From NCBI GenBank assembly GCA_948566455.1, contig CAOYQO010000018.1, positions 1-64,000 on the forward strand: 64,000 nt of DNA, given 5' to 3'. A program made the position numbers and the translations under genes. This DNA comes from an uncultured Phocaeicola sp. (GTDB lineage: Bacteria > Bacteroidota > Bacteroidia > Bacteroidales > Bacteroidaceae). This document shows positions 1 to 8,685 of this stretch, piece after piece; positions within the stretch are counted from its first letter, which is position 1, and each line of letters begins with the position of its first letter. The notes under the pieces were generated by a model. That model was not told where the DNA came from, made no database searches, and worked only from the letters and a program-made list of their open reading frames with translations.

Positions 1-65
1 CCGCAACGGATAGCTGCGTGGGCGATGGCTTCGTTTCCTTTCATTAATACAACTTCTTCTGCCAT
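1..65 (-). CDS. 2-oxoacid:ferredoxin oxidoreductase alpha subunit, N-terminus only (cut by window edge)
   Basis: Only the first 21 codons are in the window, read leftwards from an ATG at 65 (MAEEVVLMKGNEAIAHAAIR). The KGNEAIAxAAI start is typical of the alpha (VorB/KorA) subunit of 2-oxoacid:ferredoxin oxidoreductases, which oxidatively decarboxylate 2-oxoacids to acyl-CoA in the cytoplasm and pass electrons to ferredoxin. The gene starts 19 bases after a two-cluster ferredoxin gene on the same strand, the usual order for the VorDBAC type. Which 2-oxoacid is used cannot be told from this fragment. Confidence 0.75.
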   Translation of the reverse strand, partial: MAEEVVLMKGNEAIAHAAIRC

Positions 66-84
66 ATTCTACTGATTTACAGAT

Positions 85-312
85 TTATTCAACTTTTACT
101 TTATAAACAGAGATACATCCGTCCGGGCAAACCTGGGCGCACGACGCACAGCCGTTGCAGGTATCTTCCAGTATTTGGTGGGCATAGTTATACCCTTTTA
201 CGTTCACCTCTTTGGTGAGGGCTATTACATGCAGAGGACAGGCTACCACGCATAGATTGCAGCCTTTGCACCGTTCGGTGTCCACTACGATTGCTCCTTT
301 AATCTTTGCCAT
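85..312 (-). CDS. 2[4Fe-4S] ferredoxin, delta subunit of 2-oxoacid oxidoreductase
   Basis: This 75-residue cytoplasmic protein has two ferredoxin cysteine motifs: Cys15, 18, 21 and 25, and Cys52, 55, 58 and 62, with an extra Cys66. That is the full ligand set for two [4Fe-4S] clusters. It should carry electrons from the oxidoreductase whose alpha subunit starts just downstream (19-base gap). The gene upstream is a small TPR protein, 21 bases away, so the three form an operon. The annotation as an oxidoreductase subunit rather than a free ferredoxin rests on this context. Confidence 0.88.
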   Translation of the reverse strand: MAKIKGAIVVDTERCKGCNLCVVACPLHVIALTKEVNVKGYNYAHQILEDTCNGCASCAQVCPDGCISVYKVKVE

Positions 313-333
313 AATTTACGTTACTTTTATATG

Positions 334-609
334 TTATTGATTGTACATATCCTTATTGAAGAAATTCAGGATATCCATTGCCATACGATAGGCTTCGCGG
401 GCAGGGCTGTCGGGATTAAGGTCGATAGCATACTGGTAGTTGTTCAAAGCCAGCTGCCAGTTACCTTGTTTGCGATAGGCATTTCCCAGGAGATAAAAAG
501 CTTCGTCCCGGTCGGTAGAGTCGGTGATCAGATATTCATCGAGCTGCCGGATAGCTTCTGCTACATCTCCTTGATTGATAAGCTCTTTGATAGTTTTCAG
601 TTGCTCCAT
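334..609 (-). CDS. Small tetratricopeptide repeat protein
   Basis: This 91-residue protein has no signal peptide and two TPR-like helical hairpins at about residues 14-47 and 48-81; the clearest repeat is around AFYLLGNAYRKQGNWQLALN. TPRs are protein-protein interaction modules. It is the first gene of the operon leading into the ferredoxin and 2-oxoacid oxidoreductase subunits, so it may assist assembly of that enzyme; this is inference from position. A -7 box (TATCTTTG) lies 30 bases upstream of the start. Confidence 0.8.
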   Translation of the reverse strand: MEQLKTIKELINQGDVAEAIRQLDEYLITDSTDRDEAFYLLGNAYRKQGNWQLALNNYQYAIDLNPDSPAREAYRMAMDILNFFNKDMYNQ

Positions 610-638
610 ATCGTATTGAGTTCCGGATTATTGGAATA

Positions 639-646
639 CAAAGATA
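639..646 (-). promoter_or_regulatory. Bacteroides -7 promoter box for the TPR/ferredoxin operon
   Basis: The minus strand reads TATCTTTG, a full match to the Bacteroides -7 consensus TAnnTTTG, 30 bases upstream of the ATG at 609. No clear TTTG -33 element is present at the usual spacing. Confidence 0.5.
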
Positions 647-709
647 GTTTTTATTTAGAGACAACGAATAAGTATTCTGTGAAAAATAAGAAAAATGGGG
701 AAATAAAAA

Positions 710-754
710 GCCCGAAGTTGAATGAAATTCTGTCAGAATGTCACAACTTCGGGC
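710..754 (-). terminator. Rho-independent terminator after the GH28 gene
   Basis: Perfect 11-bp arms GCCCGAAGTTG / CAACTTCGGGC (710-720 and 744-754) enclose a smaller hairpin (ATTCTG/CAGAAT). On the minus strand the hairpin is followed by TTTTTATTT. It lies 26 bases past the stop of the minus-strand GH28 gene. Confidence 0.85.
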
Positions 755-779
755 GCGTATGATATAAAATATGGTTTTG

Positions 780-2183
780 TTACTTTACAAGTTTTCCATT
801 TATATAGAGATTTTTGAACGTAACGTCTTTAGCTCCTTTTATGTCATTTCCATCTTTGGCAACATTATTAAAGTGGGAGTCTTCAACACTGATATTGTAT
901 ACATGATCATCGTTGTCGAGGCCGATAATAAGGACACCAAGTTTGCTCTTTTCGCAGGTTACATTCTTTAGGTGAACGTTGCGGACAGTAGGAGTAAAAC
1001 CGCGGTTGCAGTTCTCACGGTTTTCGTATTGCAGGTTGATGCGCAGCACGGCTTCGCGACACTGTCCTACGGTGACGTTACGCACGAACACATTTTCAAT
1101 CAGTCCGCCACGGCAGGTGCTGGTCTTGATACGGATCACCCGGTCGAGGTCTGGGCTATCCATCTTACAGTTTTCTACATACAGGTTGCGGTATCCGCCG
1201 GAGATTTCGCTACCGATGACTACACCTCCATGTCCTTTCTTCATATAGCAACCGCGTACAATGATGTTCTCGCTGGGAACACCCCATTTACGTCCGTCCT
1301 GGTTACGTCCGGACTTGATAGCAATACAGTCATCTCCGGTATCGAAGGTACAGTTCTCTATCAATACATTTTTGCAAGATTCGGGGTCGCAGCCATCGCC
1401 ATTGGGACCGCGATTATAAACGTATACACCACGTACTGTGAGACTTTCGCAGAATAGCGGGTGAATAACCCAGAAAGGGGAATTCAATAAAGTTACATCT
1501 TCTATCAGCACTGTATTACATGAGTACAGGTTGATAAGTTGTGGACGTAATCCGTCTTCAGGTGTCATTACACGCTTATAAATAGGAGTGGAGGTTTCAC
1601 CGTACATCAGCAGGCGTTCCCGTCCTCCGTTGCGTTGTGCCACCATGCCCTCTTTCCAGCCATAACGGGGAGCGCCACACATAGGCCACCAAGTTTCGTT
1701 GGAGCCTTGTCCGTCGATAGTCCCTTTACCGGTGATGGCGATATTTGTTTCACCGTATGCATAAATCAACGGGCGGGCATTATAGCAGTCTATTCCTTCC
1801 CAACGGGTGATAACTCCGGGAAAGTAGAGACTCTGATCGGTTGAAAATTTCAATACGGCTCCTTCTTCTACATGAAAGTTTACGTTGCTTTTCAGGGTGA
1901 TGGGACCTGTGTAGAATGTACCTTTGGGCACTACAACCGTACCACCACCATTCAGGCAACATGTTACGATAGCCTGGTTGATTGCCTCATGACAGGGAGC
2001 ATCCGGGATGTCGGGCTTGGCACCGAAGTCCGTAATGAGATACGTCTGCTTGGGGAAAGATGTTTTCTTGATTTGCTTTTCAATCTTTGTACTCTCCTTG
2101 AAAGCCTTATCGAAATCTATCGAGTTGGCAGTTGCCAATGTGGCCGAGAGAAGCAGGGAAATAATTCCGAGTACTTTTTTCAT
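780..2183 (-). CDS. GH28 family glycoside hydrolase (polygalacturonase-like), secreted
   Basis: This 467-residue protein has an N-terminal signal peptide (about residues 1-19) and a right-handed beta-helix. The GH28 active-site signatures are present: N261-G-D263, G283-D284-D285-C, G317-H318-G319 and R351-I-K353. These match the three catalytic aspartates, the His and the Arg/Lys substrate-binding pair of polygalacturonases. Family members cleave alpha-1,4 galacturonosyl or rhamnogalacturonan linkages by inversion; exo or endo mode cannot be told. The signal peptide suggests a periplasmic enzyme. It is a single gene with its own -7 box and terminator. Its place beside arabinan and arabinose genes fits pectin breakdown, since arabinan is a pectin side chain. 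Confidence 0.88.
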   Translation of the reverse strand: MKKVLGIISLLLSATLATANSIDFDKAFKESTKIEKQIKKTSFPKQTYLITDFGAKPDIPDAPCHEAINQAIVTCCLNGGGTVVVPKGTFYTGPITLKSNVNFHVEEGAVLKFSTDQSLYFPGVITRWEGIDCYNARPLIYAYGETNIAITGKGTIDGQGSNETWWPMCGAPRYGWKEGMVAQRNGGRERLLMYGETSTPIYKRVMTPEDGLRPQLINLYSCNTVLIEDVTLLNSPFWVIHPLFCESLTVRGVYVYNRGPNGDGCDPESCKNVLIENCTFDTGDDCIAIKSGRNQDGRKWGVPSENIIVRGCYMKKGHGGVVIGSEISGGYRNLYVENCKMDSPDLDRVIRIKTSTCRGGLIENVFVRNVTVGQCREAVLRINLQYENRENCNRGFTPTVRNVHLKNVTCEKSKLGVLIIGLDNDDHVYNISVEDSHFNNVAKDGNDIKGAKDVTFKNLYINGKLVK

Positions 2184-2224
2184 GCGTTTCCAGTTTTACT
2201 TTAAATGGTTATTAGATATGCAGG

Positions 2225-2232
2225 CAAAAGTA
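2225..2232 (-). promoter_or_regulatory. -7 promoter box upstream of the GH28 gene
   Basis: The minus strand reads TACTTTTG (TAnnTTTG consensus) 42 bases before the GH28 start. No TTTG is found at the -33 position, so an activator may be needed. A palindrome with arms GTTTATAC (2292-2299) and GTATAAAC (2320-2327) lies about 60 bases upstream and may be a regulatory site or a hairpin; its role is unknown. Confidence 0.5.
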
Positions 2233-2333
2233 CGGAAAGTGACTCTATTATAGGGAAGAGTTTTTGGCATAAAAGGTGTAAAAATTGATGTGTTTATACT
2301 TCTTAGCTCTGAGGAAGGTGTATAAACTAAAAA

Positions 2334-2369
2334 ACACTTGCAAGTATCGGTTCCCGCACCTGCAAGTGT
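2334..2369 (-). terminator. Terminator of the transketolase-rpiB operon
   Basis: Arms ACACTTGCA (2334-2342) and TGCAAGTGT (2361-2369) form a perfect 9-bp stem. On the minus strand it is followed by a run of six T. It is 18 bases past the rpiB stop codon. Confidence 0.8.
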
Positions 2370-2387
2370 AATTTCAAATTGGGATGA

Positions 2388-2822
2388 TTATCTAACCGGT
2401 ATCTTCTCAATACGCTTCTGATGGCGTCCACCCTCAAACTGTGCGCTGAAGAATTCTCTCATAATCATATCAGCTTCTTCTGTGCTGATAAAACGTCCCG
2501 GCATGACGAGTACGTTGGCATCATTATGCTGGCGAGCCAGATGAGCAATTTCCGCAGTCCAGCAAAGTGCAGCACGAATACCCTGATGTTTGTTCAGTGT
2601 CATGCTGATACCTTCACCACTTCCGCAGATGGCAATACCCGGGTAACACTCTCCGGCTTCAACGGCCAATGCCAGGGGATGAGCAAAATCTGCATAGTCG
2701 CAGCTCTCCGTTGTATAGGTTCCGAAGTCTTTGTATTCCCATCCTTTAGTTTCCAACCACCCCTTGACGTATTGTTTCAATTCAAATCCGGCGTGGTCGG
2801 AACAAATTCCAATTGTTTTCAT
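2388..2822 (-). CDS. rpiB: Ribose-5-phosphate isomerase B
   Basis: This 144-residue cytoplasmic protein interconverts ribose 5-phosphate and ribulose 5-phosphate. It has the RpiB/LacAB signature near the N-terminus (CSDHAGFELK), the catalytic Cys66 in AICGSGEG and the catalytic His99 in ARQHNDANV, at the same numbers as the E. coli enzyme. It follows the transketolase gene on the same strand (128-base gap containing a hairpin) and probably shares its transcript. Together they connect the araBAD product xylulose 5-phosphate to the pentose phosphate pathway. Confidence 0.95.
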   Translation of the reverse strand: MKTIGICSDHAGFELKQYVKGWLETKGWEYKDFGTYTTESCDYADFAHPLALAVEAGECYPGIAICGSGEGISMTLNKHQGIRAALCWTAEIAHLARQHNDANVLVMPGRFISTEEADMIMREFFSAQFEGGRHQKRIEKIPVR

Positions 2823-2881
2823 TTTCTGTTGTAGTATGATTGATTTAGAGGCTCTATAATGGGATATCAGGTGAAAAATAT

Positions 2882-2919
2882 TTCGCCCCTACAAGCCTGT
2901 TACAACCTGTAGGGGCGAA
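2882..2919 (-). repeat. Strong intercistronic hairpin between transketolase and rpiB genes
   Basis: Perfect 12-bp arms TTCGCCCCTACA (2882-2893) and TGTAGGGGCGAA (2908-2919) surround a 14-base loop. A partial third copy, ATTCGCCC, follows at 2925-2932. On the minus strand there is no clean T run directly after the stem, so read-through into rpiB is likely; it may attenuate or protect the transcript. Confidence 0.65.
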
Positions 2920-2950
2920 TAATCATTCGCCCGGTATGCACCAGGGCTTT

Positions 2951-4960
2951 TTATAACATTGCTTTTACTTGCTTATAAACGTTATCAGCAGTAAAACCTA
3001 ACTTCTGATCCAGTACTTTGTAAGGAGCTGAGAAACCGAAAGATTCCAATCCCCAAATTTTACCGTGAGCACCTACCAAACCTTGCAGGTTTACAGGCAG
3101 ACCGGCTGTCAGACCGAAGACTTTTGCGTCAGCAGGGATAACACCTTCCTGATATCCCGGAGCCTGGCTGCGGAACAACCCTTCGGAAGGAGCAGATACG
3201 ATACGTACTTTCACGCCATCTTTGCGCAATAATTCGGTTCCTGCCACCAGTGTAGATACTTCTGAGCCCGAAGCTACCAATATTACATCCGGGTTTTCAT
3301 CAGAACCTGCTACAATGTAAGCACCCTTGGCTGCCTGAGAGTAGTCGTTTCCAGCGGGCAACATAGCGATATCTTGGCGAGAAAAGATCAAACCGGTCGG
3401 AGTGGTAGTATTCTCCATAGCCAGTTTCCATGCAATTGTTGTTTCTTCTGCATCTGCCGGACGGAGAACCAACATAGAGTTGTGTCCTTTGTGGTTTTTC
3501 AGTTTTTCCATCAGACGGATCTGAGCTTCTTGTTCTACCGGTTCATGAGTAGGACCGTCTTCACCTACACGGAATGCATCGTGTGTCCAAATGAACTTCA
3601 CGGGAACTTCCATCAGTGCAGCCATACGTACGGCAGGTTTCATATAGTCAGAGAATACGAAGAATGTTCCGCAAGCTGGGATTACACCACCATGCAGTGC
3701 CATACCGATACAGCAGCAAGCCATAGTCAGTTCGGCAACACCAGCCTGGAAGAATGCACCGCTGAAATCACCTTTCTTGAAAGCATGCGTCTTTTTCAGG
3801 AAGCCGTCTGTCTTATCAGAGTTTGAAAGGTCAGCGGAAGCAACGATCATATTTTCTACCTGAGTAGCAAGAGCGCCCAGTACGGTAGCTGATGCAGCAC
3901 GTGTGGCAGCACCTGCTTTTTGCTCGATAGCTGCCCAGTTTACTTCAGGAGCTTTACCAGAGAAGAACAGGTCGAGTTTGGCAGCCTTTTCAGGATTAGC
4001 CTTTGCCCATTCTGATTTTGCAGCATATTTCTTAGCCATAATTTCCTTCAGTTCGGCAGCACGCTTTGCGTACAGTTCCCTCACTTCGGGGAAGATTACG
4101 AATGGATTCGTCGGATCACCACCCAGGTTCTTGATGGTATTTACATAAGCGTCACCACCCAGAGGAGCACCGTGAGTCGCACAGTTAGCTTCGTAGCTGC
4201 TACCATCTGCCTTGCGTGCACCCTTACCCATTACGGTATGACCGATAATCAGGGTCGGACGTTCGTTTTCTGCTTTCGCTTCGTTCAAAGCGCCACGGAT
4301 AGCGTCGGGATCATTACCGTTGATCTTGATCACCTTCCAGCCCCAAGCTTCGTATTTCTTGGCAGTATCTTCGATAGTTACGTCTTTGGTTTCAGTAGAA
4401 AGCTGGATGTCATTGGCATCATAGAACATGATGAGGTTATCCAGTCCCAGTGCACCTGCGATACGGCCTGCACCCTGAGAAATTTCTTCCTGTACACCAC
4501 CGTCCGAAATATAAGCGTAGATGGTTTGCTGCATCACTTCTTCGAAACGGGCTTTCATGAATTTAGCTGCGATAGCTGCACCCACTGCGAAAGTATGACC
4601 TTGGCCGAGCGGGCCGGAAGTATTTTCAATACCACGCATGATGTCGCGTTCAGGGTGTCCCGGAGTGGGGCTGTCCCATTGGCGGAATTCCTTCAGTTCA
4701 TCCAGTGTGAATTTACCTGCCAATGCCAACTGAGAGTAGAGCATCGGTGACATGTGACCCGGGTCCAGGAAGAAGCGGTCACGACCTTCCCATGCTGGAT
4801 TTTCGGGATCATACACCAGAAACTCAGAGAAGAGTACGTTCACAAAATCGGCACCACCCATGGCACCGCCCGGGTGACCAGAATTAGCTTTCTCAACCAT
4901 AGAAGCAGCGAGGATACGGATGTTATCCGCTGCACGGTTCATAAGTTTGTTGTCGTTCAT
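2951..4960 (-). CDS. tkt: Transketolase
   Basis: This 669-residue cytoplasmic enzyme has the full usual length. It moves two-carbon units between ketose and aldose phosphates using thiamine diphosphate and a divalent metal. Visible signatures are the N-terminal NSGHPGGAMGGADF (His29), the ThDP/metal region around ISDGGVQEEISQGAGR with FYDAND, and the central EDGPTHEPVEQ block. Upstream lies a -7 box overlapped by a short TGTTA/TAACA palindrome, a candidate site for the arabinose regulator. It leads into rpiB and supports arabinose catabolism by consuming xylulose 5-phosphate. Confidence 0.95.
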   Translation of the reverse strand: MNDNKLMNRAADNIRILAASMVEKANSGHPGGAMGGADFVNVLFSEFLVYDPENPAWEGRDRFFLDPGHMSPMLYSQLALAGKFTLDELKEFRQWDSPTPGHPERDIMRGIENTSGPLGQGHTFAVGAAIAAKFMKARFEEVMQQTIYAYISDGGVQEEISQGAGRIAGALGLDNLIMFYDANDIQLSTETKDVTIEDTAKKYEAWGWKVIKINGNDPDAIRGALNEAKAENERPTLIIGHTVMGKGARKADGSSYEANCATHGAPLGGDAYVNTIKNLGGDPTNPFVIFPEVRELYAKRAAELKEIMAKKYAAKSEWAKANPEKAAKLDLFFSGKAPEVNWAAIEQKAGAATRAASATVLGALATQVENMIVASADLSNSDKTDGFLKKTHAFKKGDFSGAFFQAGVAELTMACCCIGMALHGGVIPACGTFFVFSDYMKPAVRMAALMEVPVKFIWTHDAFRVGEDGPTHEPVEQEAQIRLMEKLKNHKGHNSMLVLRPADAEETTIAWKLAMENTTTPTGLIFSRQDIAMLPAGNDYSQAAKGAYIVAGSDENPDVILVASGSEVSTLVAGTELLRKDGVKVRIVSAPSEGLFRSQAPGYQEGVIPADAKVFGLTAGLPVNLQGLVGAHGKIWGLESFGFSAPYKVLDQKLGFTADNVYKQVKAML

Positions 4961-5012
4961 ATTGATATTTATTTGATTTGAATACTATAATAAAGCAGGT
5001 TGAAGTGTCACT

Positions 5013-5038
5013 TGTTAATTTTAACAGCGACAAAGATA
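5013..5038 (-). promoter_or_regulatory. Transketolase promoter with palindromic operator candidate
   Basis: The minus strand reads TATCTTTG at 5031-5038 (-7 consensus). Just downstream, over the expected transcription start, is the 14-base palindrome TGTTAATTTTAACA (5013-5026). A similar TGTTA-N2-TAACA palindrome occurs upstream of the ara operon. A repressor bound here would block initiation; AraR is the obvious candidate, but this is inference. Confidence 0.45.
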
Positions 5039-5135
5039 ACTCTTTATGCGTAATTCGCAACATAGAAAGAGCCTCTTTTTTTGCGGTACTTCCACCTGCT
5101 TCTTGTTTAAAATACAATAAGTCTTTTCGACTGAT

Positions 5136-6680
5136 TTACTGTAACTCTATAGTAACAATAGACTTGGCTGGTAGTTTTATCTTCAGTACGCCTTTATTGA
5201 TTTTTACCTCTTTGAACGGAGCTAATTTTATATTATTAGGGTTCTCAAAAGAGTTGTAATCCGTCAGGTTGGCAGAAGTTAAGATTTCACCAACGGCTTT
5301 CTTAGCCTTTACATCCGGCAGGTTGATAGTAATTTCCTGTGCATTGTCGGCATCGATATTAGACATTGAGATGTGAATCTTGCCGTCCTTGTCTTTAGAA
5401 GCTGTGGCACTTATCATAGGCACTTTGCGATTATCGCGTACATCCATGACTTCGCAGTTCAGGTCGAGTGGGAGGTAAGTGGCATCCTGGTGTACATTGT
5501 ACATCTTGAATACATAATAAGTGGGAGTCAGCACCATATCTTTACCTTTGGTTAGGATCATGGATTGCAATACATTTACTATCTGGGCAATATTTGCCAT
5601 TTTCAGACGGTCGGTGTATTTGTGGAAGATGTCGAAACTAAGAGAGGCAACGAAAGCGTCACGCAATGTATTTTGCTGGTAAAGGTGTCCTGGGATAGTG
5701 CCGGGTTCTTCATCCCACCAGGTACCCCACTCATCGAGCATGAGGGCTACGTGCTTTTTAGGATCATATTCGTCCATGATGGCGCAGTGCTTTTTGATAA
5801 CGTCTTCTATCTCACGGCATTTACCCATTGTCCAGTAATAATCGTCTTTGTCGAACTTAGTGGCTGCTCCCTTACTTCCGCTCCAGCCGGTTACGGTGTA
5901 ATAATGGAGAGAGAGTCCGTTCATACGTCCACCTACGCGGTCCATCAGGACTTTAGTCCAGTTATAATCGTAATCGCTGGCACCACTGGCAATCTTAAAT
6001 AGATGGTTGCCGTCGTAGTTGCGGCAGTAAGTGGAGTAGCGGCGATATAAATCAGCATAATATTCAGGACGCATGCTTCCGCCGCAGCCCCAGCTTTCGT
6101 TACCTACACCGAGGTATTTCACTTTCCATGCTTTGTCACGACCGTTCTGGCGGCGAAGTCTTGCCATCGGAGAGTCTCCTTCGGAAGTCATGTATTCTAC
6201 CCATTTTGCCAGTTCTTCTACAGTGCCACTACCCACGTTTCCACTGATATAAGGTTCAGTACCCAGCATTTCGCAGAGGTTGAGGAACTCATGTGTACCG
6301 AAACTGTTGTCTTCAATTGTGCCTCCCCAGTTATTGTTTACCATTTTGGGTCGGTTCTCTTTCGGACCGATACCGTCCATCCAGTGATATTCATCGGCAA
6401 AACAGCCACCCGGCCAACGAAGTACGGGAACCTGAAGTTCTTTCAGTGCATTGAATACATCGGTACGATAACCTTTGATATTGGGGATATCCGAATTTTC
6501 TCCTACCCAAAGTCCACCATAGATGCAAGTACCGAGATGTTCGGCAAACTGGCCGTAGATTTCTTTGGGAATAACTTGTGTGCCTTGGTCGGCATGAAGC
6601 GTGATCGTTGCACTCTTTTGTGCGGACAGCGATACGGATGCAGCTAAAAGAACGCTGCTGAATAATAGTTTGTTTCTCAT
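5136..6680 (-). CDS. GH51 alpha-L-arabinofuranosidase, periplasmic
   Basis: This 514-residue enzyme has a cleavable signal peptide (about residues 1-21, ending in SLSAQ). It has the GH51 (alpha/beta)8 catalytic core with acid/base Glu195 in GVGNESW and nucleophile Glu317 in LMLDEWGTWW, followed by a C-terminal beta domain. It should release terminal alpha-L-arabinofuranose from arabino-oligosaccharides with retention. It is the last gene of the GH127-GH97-GH51 run (31-base gap to GH97). A second, longer GH51 enzyme is encoded at 39720; the two differ in architecture, so different linkages are likely. Confidence 0.92.
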   Translation of the reverse strand: MRNKLLFSSVLLAASVSLSAQKSATITLHADQGTQVIPKEIYGQFAEHLGTCIYGGLWVGENSDIPNIKGYRTDVFNALKELQVPVLRWPGGCFADEYHWMDGIGPKENRPKMVNNNWGGTIEDNSFGTHEFLNLCEMLGTEPYISGNVGSGTVEELAKWVEYMTSEGDSPMARLRRQNGRDKAWKVKYLGVGNESWGCGGSMRPEYYADLYRRYSTYCRNYDGNHLFKIASGASDYDYNWTKVLMDRVGGRMNGLSLHYYTVTGWSGSKGAATKFDKDDYYWTMGKCREIEDVIKKHCAIMDEYDPKKHVALMLDEWGTWWDEEPGTIPGHLYQQNTLRDAFVASLSFDIFHKYTDRLKMANIAQIVNVLQSMILTKGKDMVLTPTYYVFKMYNVHQDATYLPLDLNCEVMDVRDNRKVPMISATASKDKDGKIHISMSNIDADNAQEITINLPDVKAKKAVGEILTSANLTDYNSFENPNNIKLAPFKEVKINKGVLKIKLPAKSIVTIELQ

Positions 6681-6711
6681 AATGGTTATTAGTTATATGA
6701 TGTTCGTAATG

Positions 6712-8646
6712 TTATTTAGTATAAATCATGGCTCCACCCATCGGTTGCATTTCGATGGTAAGGATACCTTTTTTGTTGACGGCTCCTTGTGAAAGACCGG
6801 TAGTGCGGGCTTCGTTATCATGGATGATGGAAACTTGCTGATTCGTTAGCCACGGTAAAGATAAATTCAGTTTCATGGGTTGCTTAGTGGCATTGGTGGC
6901 GGCAATGTACCATTGATTACCGTATCGACGAGCTACAACGCAATATTTGCCGGGATAGCCGTCAATGAAGCGCGTTTCATCCCACACGGTAGGTACTTTC
7001 TTCATGAAATCGAGAATAAACTCCGGTTGCTCCGTCAGGTTATTGGGAGTGATGCCGAAGTGCTGGATACCTGACTGGTAGAGAACAGATGTAGCAATCT
7101 GGAAGGCATCGGTTGTTTTACGAAGTGTACCGCTGACTCCATCTTTGGAGAAATGTTTGTTGAAAAATACACCGCCGAAGTCCATAGCTGAAACTGCATT
7201 GCGGATGAAAGGGTACAATGTGCTTCGTTGAGCTTCTTTGTCGGCATGATATTGCCCGAATACCAGATTCTCAGATACTAATGCCGCTTCACTGCTCATA
7301 TGATTCGGATACATGCGTTCCCAGCCGCGCGGCAAGGTACAACCGTGGAATACAACAGCGATTCCATATTGGTTGGCATCGGTCAGTATGTCTTCGTAGA
7401 GTTTCATGGTGGTTTGTTTATCACCGCCAAAGAAATCTACCTTAATGCCTTTTACACCCAGGGTTTTCATCCAGGCCATTTCTTTCTGGCGGGCTGGTGC
7501 ACTGTCTAAACGATGTTTTGGACCTTGCGGAGCGTCATTCCAGTTTCCGTTGGAGTTGTACCAGAGAAGAACATCCACTCCCTTTGACTGGGCGTAGGCA
7601 ATGAGCGAGGGCATATTCTCATAACCGATTTGTTTGTCCCATAACGCATCGATAAGGATATATTCGTATCCCATGGCAGCTGCAAGATCAATAAAAGTCT
7701 GCTGATCCTTATAATTACAACTGGCATCTTGCCAGAGTATCCAGCTCCAGGTAGAGCGACCGGGTTGATAAACCTGTGTCGGTTCGTAGAGTGGGCGTAC
7801 ATTGTCGTAGGCAGAGGTCGTCTCAACAATTGGTTTCAGGGTCTCACCTACGGTAATGGTTTTCCAGGATGTCAGGGAGGGGATAGATGCTGCAATGGTT
7901 GCATCACCTACACCGCCATTCTCTGCTTTTTCCGGAAAAGCAATGGTGTACAAACCGTCTTGAGTTCCTTCGCTGAGCTTTGTTCCTGCATAATGGCTGC
8001 TTACACCAGTCTCGGAAACTAACACCCATCCATCATTACCTACATGAAAGAGAGCCGGGAATGTATAGCCCAGTTTGTAACGTGAAGGCGTACCAATAGC
8101 CTCATCTAGTGTATATTCTTCTTCATAGCTTGGCTTAGTACCCATCCATCCGTCTCCCGCAGGAGCTTGGGGAGTAATGAAAGTTGTGGTGTATGAAGGA
8201 AAGTCGAATCCGGTTGCTTCTTTCTCAATGATGCAGTGTGTATGCTTGGGAGAGGCAACCCGATAGGCTTGTGCAATATCATTGTTGCTTACCCGGAAGA
8301 TAACTTGTAAAGTATCCCCCTTTTCATTCAGATAGTTGCACACCAACTCATTGGCTTGATAGTGTACACGGCTTACTTTTGCATGCGGCATTGTGTAAGT
8401 CTCATCAATCGTACGTACCTGATGTCCCAACTGTTTCAGTCCTGTGGAGAAATCTCCGATGCTGGTTTTCAATCCCAGCGGAGAAGGCTCCAAGAATATT
8501 TTATTGTTATAATGAACGGAATAAACGGGACTTCCGTCCTTTAACTCCACATTTACTTTTAATGCACCGTCCGGTCCTTGCACTTCCTGTGCTGTTAGGG
8601 CACTTGAAATTGCCAGGAGGGCGGAGAGTAAAACAATCTTCTTCAT
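6712..8646 (-). CDS. GH97 retaining glycosidase (alpha-galactosidase or beta-L-arabinopyranosidase type)
   Basis: This 644-residue protein has a signal peptide (residues 1-19) and the GH97 layout: N-terminal beta-sandwich, (alpha/beta)8 barrel and C-terminal beta domain. The barrel contains VKGIKVDFFGGD, where Asp404 aligns with the nucleophile of retaining GH97 alpha-galactosidases. This separates it from the inverting SusB type, which uses glutamates instead. The acid/base should be Glu453 or Glu459. Some GH97 members are beta-L-arabinopyranosidases, which would suit an operon of beta-arabinosidase (GH127) and alpha-arabinofuranosidase (GH51). The gene lies 39 bases after GH127. Confidence 0.87.
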   Translation of the reverse strand: MKKIVLLSALLAISSALTAQEVQGPDGALKVNVELKDGSPVYSVHYNNKIFLEPSPLGLKTSIGDFSTGLKQLGHQVRTIDETYTMPHAKVSRVHYQANELVCNYLNEKGDTLQVIFRVSNNDIAQAYRVASPKHTHCIIEKEATGFDFPSYTTTFITPQAPAGDGWMGTKPSYEEEYTLDEAIGTPSRYKLGYTFPALFHVGNDGWVLVSETGVSSHYAGTKLSEGTQDGLYTIAFPEKAENGGVGDATIAASIPSLTSWKTITVGETLKPIVETTSAYDNVRPLYEPTQVYQPGRSTWSWILWQDASCNYKDQQTFIDLAAAMGYEYILIDALWDKQIGYENMPSLIAYAQSKGVDVLLWYNSNGNWNDAPQGPKHRLDSAPARQKEMAWMKTLGVKGIKVDFFGGDKQTTMKLYEDILTDANQYGIAVVFHGCTLPRGWERMYPNHMSSEAALVSENLVFGQYHADKEAQRSTLYPFIRNAVSAMDFGGVFFNKHFSKDGVSGTLRKTTDAFQIATSVLYQSGIQHFGITPNNLTEQPEFILDFMKKVPTVWDETRFIDGYPGKYCVVARRYGNQWYIAATNATKQPMKLNLSLPWLTNQQVSIIHDNEARTTGLSQGAVNKKGILTIEMQPMGGAMIYTK

Positions 8647-8685
8647 GTTCTTTTGCTTTATGATATGTTTCTGACTGAGCTTATT

